This document shows positions 61,455 to 64,000 of a stretch of DNA of 64,000 nucleotides, piece after piece. Below the pieces are notes generated by a model. It had not been told where the DNA came from. It was given only the letters and a program-made list of their open reading frames with translations, and did not search any database. The stretch spans positions 7,379,001 to 7,443,000 of the forward strand of contig NZ_CP109017.1 in the NCBI RefSeq assembly GCF_036226765.1, written 5' to 3'. Position 1 is the stretch's first letter. Every line of letters begins with the position of its first letter. The translations under genes were made by a program, and so were the position numbers. Origin of the DNA: Streptomyces sp. NBC_00670. Its GTDB lineage: Bacteria; Actinomycetota; Actinomycetes; Streptomycetales; Streptomycetaceae.

Positions 61455-62240
61455 CTACGGGCGCCGGGCGAGGTGCACGCCGAGTCCGGTCCGCCCGGGC
61501 AGGACGTCCGGCCGCAGGACACGGTCGTCGTCGTAGTCCCCGCCGTCCTGCGGGCGGTACGGGAGGGGCGCGGTCGTCCACAGGGTGCGCAGCCGCTCGC
61601 GCAGCTCCTTGGCGGCGCTCTCCGCGTCCTCGGGCGTGTACCGGTCGGCGCCCGGGACCAGCAGCGGCGGAAGCACCGTCGCGCCGGAGTGGAAGAGCGT
61701 GCCGTGCAGCAGCGGGAACAGCAGTTCGTCGAGGCTTCCGTGGATGCCCCGTCCGCCGTAGAACCGGGCGGGTCCGCCCGCGCCGGCGACGACCAGCGCC
61801 GGCTTGCCGGAGAGGAAACCGTCCCCGTAACCGAGCGGCCGTCCGTCCGGTGCCTGCAGACCATAGGCGTAACCCTGGACGAAGACCCGGTCGAACCAGC
61901 CCTTGAGGATCGCGGGCATCTGGAACCACCACAGCGGGAACTGGACGACGAGCGCGTCCGCCCGGTCGAGCTTGTCCTGCTCGGCCCGGATGTCGGCGCT
62001 CAGCGTGCCGGCGCCGTGGGCGCGCTTCGCGGCGGCCGCGACCAGGAACCGTTCGGCGGGATCGTGGGCGTAGTCCGCGGTGTCGACCACCGGGTTCCAG
62101 CCCATCGCGTAGAGGTCCGAGACCTCGACCTCGTGGCCGGCGTCCAGGAGCGCGCGCCGGCCCTCGGCGGCGAGGAAGGCGGTGAGGGAACGGGAATCGG
62201 GGTGGGCCATGACCCAGAGAATGTTCATGGCGTCGATCAT
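61455..62240 (-). CDS. NAD(P)H dehydrogenase (quinone), NQO1/MdaB type
   Basis: The 261-residue flavodoxin_2-fold enzyme reduces quinones by two electrons. Motifs are 'ILWVMAHPDSRSLTAFLAAE', 'VVQFPLWWFQMPAILKGWFD' (flavin and NAD(P)H site) and 'GYAYGLQAPDGRPLGYGDGF'. ATG 62240 or ATG 62228 may start it. It is divergent from the AraC/GlxA regulator and convergent with the SDR gene, 11 bp apart. Confidence 0.92.
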   Translation of the reverse strand: MIDAMNILWVMAHPDSRSLTAFLAAEGRRALLDAGHEVEVSDLYAMGWNPVVDTADYAHDPAERFLVAAAAKRAHGAGTLSADIRAEQDKLDRADALVVQFPLWWFQMPAILKGWFDRVFVQGYAYGLQAPDGRPLGYGDGFLSGKPALVVAGAGGPARFYGGRGIHGSLDELLFPLLHGTLFHSGATVLPPLLVPGADRYTPEDAESAAKELRERLRTLWTTAPLPYRPQDGGDYDDDRVLRPDVLPGRTGLGVHLARRP

Positions 62241-62272
62241 GTGACGGCGGCGGCACCGCCACGACTGGCCCG

Positions 62273-63283
62273 ATGGACAACATGTGCGAAGATCGGGCCA
62301 TGACCGTCTTCGCAGGCGACGGCCGCCACCGGGTGGCCGTCCTGGTCCGCGACCGGATGCTGCCGTTCGAACTCGGCATTGTCCACCGGCTGTTCGGCCA
62401 GGCCCGCTCCGCGGCCGGGGAGCCGCTCTACGAGGTGGTGACCTGCGCGCTCGTGGCCGGTGAGATCCGCACGGACACCGACTTCACCGTCACCGTCGCG
62501 CACGGTCCCGAGGCGCTCGCCGAGGCCGACACCGTGTTCGTCCCCGGGGCGGAGAGCGACCGCGCGCCCGGCGCCGGCCCGCTCGAACCGGCGCTGGCCG
62601 CCGCGCTGGCCCGGGTGCGGCCCGGCGCCCGGGTCGCGTCGATCTGCACGGGCTCGTTCGTCCTGGCCCGGGCCGGACTGCTCGCCGGGCGGCGGGCGAC
62701 CACCCACTGGCGCTCGTCCGCACGCTTCAGGGAGCGCTTCCCGGACGTGGCCTTCGACCCCGGCGTCCTCTACACGGACGACGACGGCGTCCTGACCTCG
62801 GCGGGCGCGGCCGCGGGCATCGACCTGTGCCTGCACATGATCCGCTCCGACCACGGCGCCGACGTCGCGGGCGAGGTGGCCCGCGGCACCGTCGTCCCGC
62901 CGCACCGCGAGGGCGGCCAGGCGCAGTACATCACCCGGCCGCTGCCCGAACCGGCGGTCTCCTCCACCGCCCGGGCCCGCGCCTGGGCGCTCGCCAACCT
63001 CCACCGGCCGCTCACCCTGCGGGAGCTGGCGGCCCAGGAGTCCACCAGCACGCGCACGTTCACCCGGCGCTTCCGTGAGGAGATCGGCACCTCGCCGGGC
63101 CGCTGGCTGACCCGGCAGCGCGTGGAACGCGCCTGCACGCTGCTGGAGCGCACCGACCTCCCCGTCGAGGAGATCGCCACCGACGCCGGCTTCGGTACCG
63201 CCGGCTCGATGCGCCTGCACCTCCAGGCCGAACTGGGCGTCTCCCCGACGGCGTACCGCGCCACGTTCCGCGGCAGGGGCTGA
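62273..63283 (+). CDS. GlxA-type AraC-family regulator with DJ-1/PfpI domain
   Basis: The 336-residue regulator has an N-terminal class-I-glutamine-amidotransferase-like domain (~10-190; 'VASICTGSFVLARAGLLAGR' containing the nucleophile-elbow Cys, 'ATTHWRSSARFRERFP') and two C-terminal AraC HTH motifs ('LTLRELAAQESTSTRTFTRR', 'LPVEEIATDAGFGTAGSMRL'). ATG 62300 may be the real start. It is divergent from the quinone reductase gene and probably controls it. Confidence 0.9.
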   Translation: MDNMCEDRAMTVFAGDGRHRVAVLVRDRMLPFELGIVHRLFGQARSAAGEPLYEVVTCALVAGEIRTDTDFTVTVAHGPEALAEADTVFVPGAESDRAPGAGPLEPALAAALARVRPGARVASICTGSFVLARAGLLAGRRATTHWRSSARFRERFPDVAFDPGVLYTDDDGVLTSAGAAAGIDLCLHMIRSDHGADVAGEVARGTVVPPHREGGQAQYITRPLPEPAVSSTARARAWALANLHRPLTLRELAAQESTSTRTFTRRFREEIGTSPGRWLTRQRVERACTLLERTDLPVEEIATDAGFGTAGSMRLHLQAELGVSPTAYRATFRGRG

Positions 63284-63289
63284 CCGGCC

Positions 63290-63591
63290 CTACACCCCCA
63301 GGCCGCCCACCACCGAGAACTCCTGCTTGGTGTGAACTCACCCGTCAGCATCGGCATGGCCTCGCCGATGGCCGCCTTCGCCTCCGGGAGCCGCAGGGAG
63401 GCGTCGTGGTGGTCCTTGGTCCTCCACACCTCGGTCACCCGGATCGTCACGTCGTCGTCGTGGGAGAGCCCCACGACGTAGAGATCGCATCCCGCTTCGC
63501 GGAGCCCGTCGACGGCACTCAGGAGAAGGGCCACGACCTCCTCCCGGGAGCCGGGCCGGGTCTTCATCGAGGTCGTACAGCCGTAGGTCAT
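63290..63591 (-). pseudogene. Antibiotic-biosynthesis-monooxygenase-like gene with 3' frameshift
   Basis: The ~98-residue ferredoxin-like protein of the YgiN/ABM family starts at ATG 63591 ('MTYGCTTSMKTRPGSREEVV', then 'CDLYVVGLSHDDDVTIRVTE', 'ASLRLPEAKAAIGEAMPMLT'). After 'GEFT' the frame drifts. Shifting the frame restores the normal family end 'KQEFSVVGGLGV' and a stop at 63290. One base seems to be missing near 63335-63345. It may be a recent inactivation or a sequencing error. Confidence 0.7.
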
Positions 63592-63970
63592 GGTAGGGCC
63601 CTCTCTCTTCTCGTTCGTCTTCGCTCCAACACCGCCGCCGGACCCCGGGCGGTACCCGTCCGCGGACCCTGTTCCGGCGCGATGCCGACTCATGTGATCG
63701 TCCTCAACGGTGGCGCGTCGGACCGGGCTTCCGCCGCCGGGGCCGGCGAAGGACCACGCCCAGGTCCCCGACCGGACCCCGGATCAGGCCGCTGAGCGGC
63801 CAACGGGCCAGGAGGAAGGTGACCACCGCGCCCACCGGATGCCGCACGTCCGCCGACCCGATCGCCCCCCGCACGAATTTTCCCCGGCGTGCGGGGCAAC
63901 CGGAAGCGGTCCCCACCCGGTTCACTTGGTGTGAGCGACACACGAATCGCACAGGCACGATGGCGGGGGC
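63592..63970. other. 379-bp intergenic region, no supported gene
   Basis: Overlapping short open frames on both strands have no recognisable domain. The region holds the inverted repeat at 63867-63896 and probably the promoters of the monooxygenase remnant and of the gene starting at 63971. Confidence 0.5.
63867..63896. promoter_or_regulatory. 9-bp inverted repeat CCCCGCACG-N12-CGTGCGGGG
   Basis: These are perfect 9-bp arms with a 12-nt A/T-containing centre, 75 bp before the last ATG. It could be an operator or a hairpin. Confidence 0.45.
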
Positions 63971-64000
63971 ATGACCGGCGCGATGGGCAACAGCGGCAGC
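63971..64000 (+). CDS. Start of a gene leaving the window
   Basis: ATG 63971 follows GGCGGGGGC; ten codons (MTGAMGNSGS) are visible. Nothing can be said about function, and it may not be a real gene. Confidence 0.35.
   Translation, partial: MTGAMGNSGS

Noticed and set aside
63704..63958. An 84-residue minus-strand open frame
   Set aside because: It overlaps an equally long plus-strand frame, has no domain and no clear ribosome site.

Overview
The window is GC-rich, has strong third-position G/C bias and dense, often ATGA/GTGA-coupled genes. It also carries actinomycete hallmarks: AfsR/SARP regulator, SpoIIE-STAS-HATPase partner switching, DinB/DUF664, GPP34 and MmyB-type regulators. It therefore looks like Streptomyces or a close relative, chromosomal and rich in accessory genes. 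I see no rRNA, tRNA, CRISPR array, insertion sequence or phage genes.

Layout. 0-6.6 kb: a sugar-utilisation operon on the minus strand (binding lipoprotein, two permeases, GH20 hexosaminidase, CBM3-containing secreted enzyme cut by the window edge), divergent from its GntR regulator, with clear operators between them. 6.7-12.4 kb: a hypothetical protein, then a minus-strand acyl-CoA operon (SDR, amidohydrolase, AMP-dependent acyl-CoA ligase, MaoC hydratase) facing a MarR regulator across two matching palindromes. 12.4-21 kb: a PaaX regulator divergent from a seven-gene coupled operon: polar amino-acid ABC importer, CapA-like metallophosphoesterase, CaiB-type CoA transferase and two 2-hydroxyacyl-CoA-dehydratase-like subunits that have lost most of the expected iron-sulfur cysteines. 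21-27.3 kb: LysR/YeiH, a second LysR, a SulP transporter and an ACMSD-like amidohydrolase.

27.7-33.1 kb is a partner-switching island: HATPase, a truncated STAS fragment abutting a phosphatase/HATPase, STAS, PAS-phosphatase, a cobalamin-binding sensor with a CarH-like Wx9EH motif, and STAS. It is followed by a two-component system and GPP34. 35.9-49.1 kb is a mosaic of small metabolic genes with local regulators (MmyB, TetR, HxlR), a secreted GH5 glycosidase, and a maleylacetate reductase/hydroxyquinol dioxygenase pair.

49.2-59.5 kb is the most unusual part: a co-directional minus-strand block that looks like a natural-product cluster. It encodes an FMN-reductase/GTP-cyclohydrolase-II fusion, a WD40 protein, a SUMF1-fold protein, an AfsR-type SARP, an MFS exporter, a second large beta-propeller, a 13-codon ORF with a near-perfect Shine-Dalgarno and a strong hairpin behind it, and a free FMN reductase. 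GTP cyclohydrolase II + WD40 + SUMF1-like recalls the toxoflavin (pyrimidotriazine) pathway. Heptamer repeats with 11-bp period sit in front of both ends of the block, as expected for SARP control. 59.7-64 kb holds another MmyB regulator, an SDR, an NQO-type flavoprotein, an AraC/GlxA regulator, a frameshifted monooxygenase and the first codons of a gene leaving the window.
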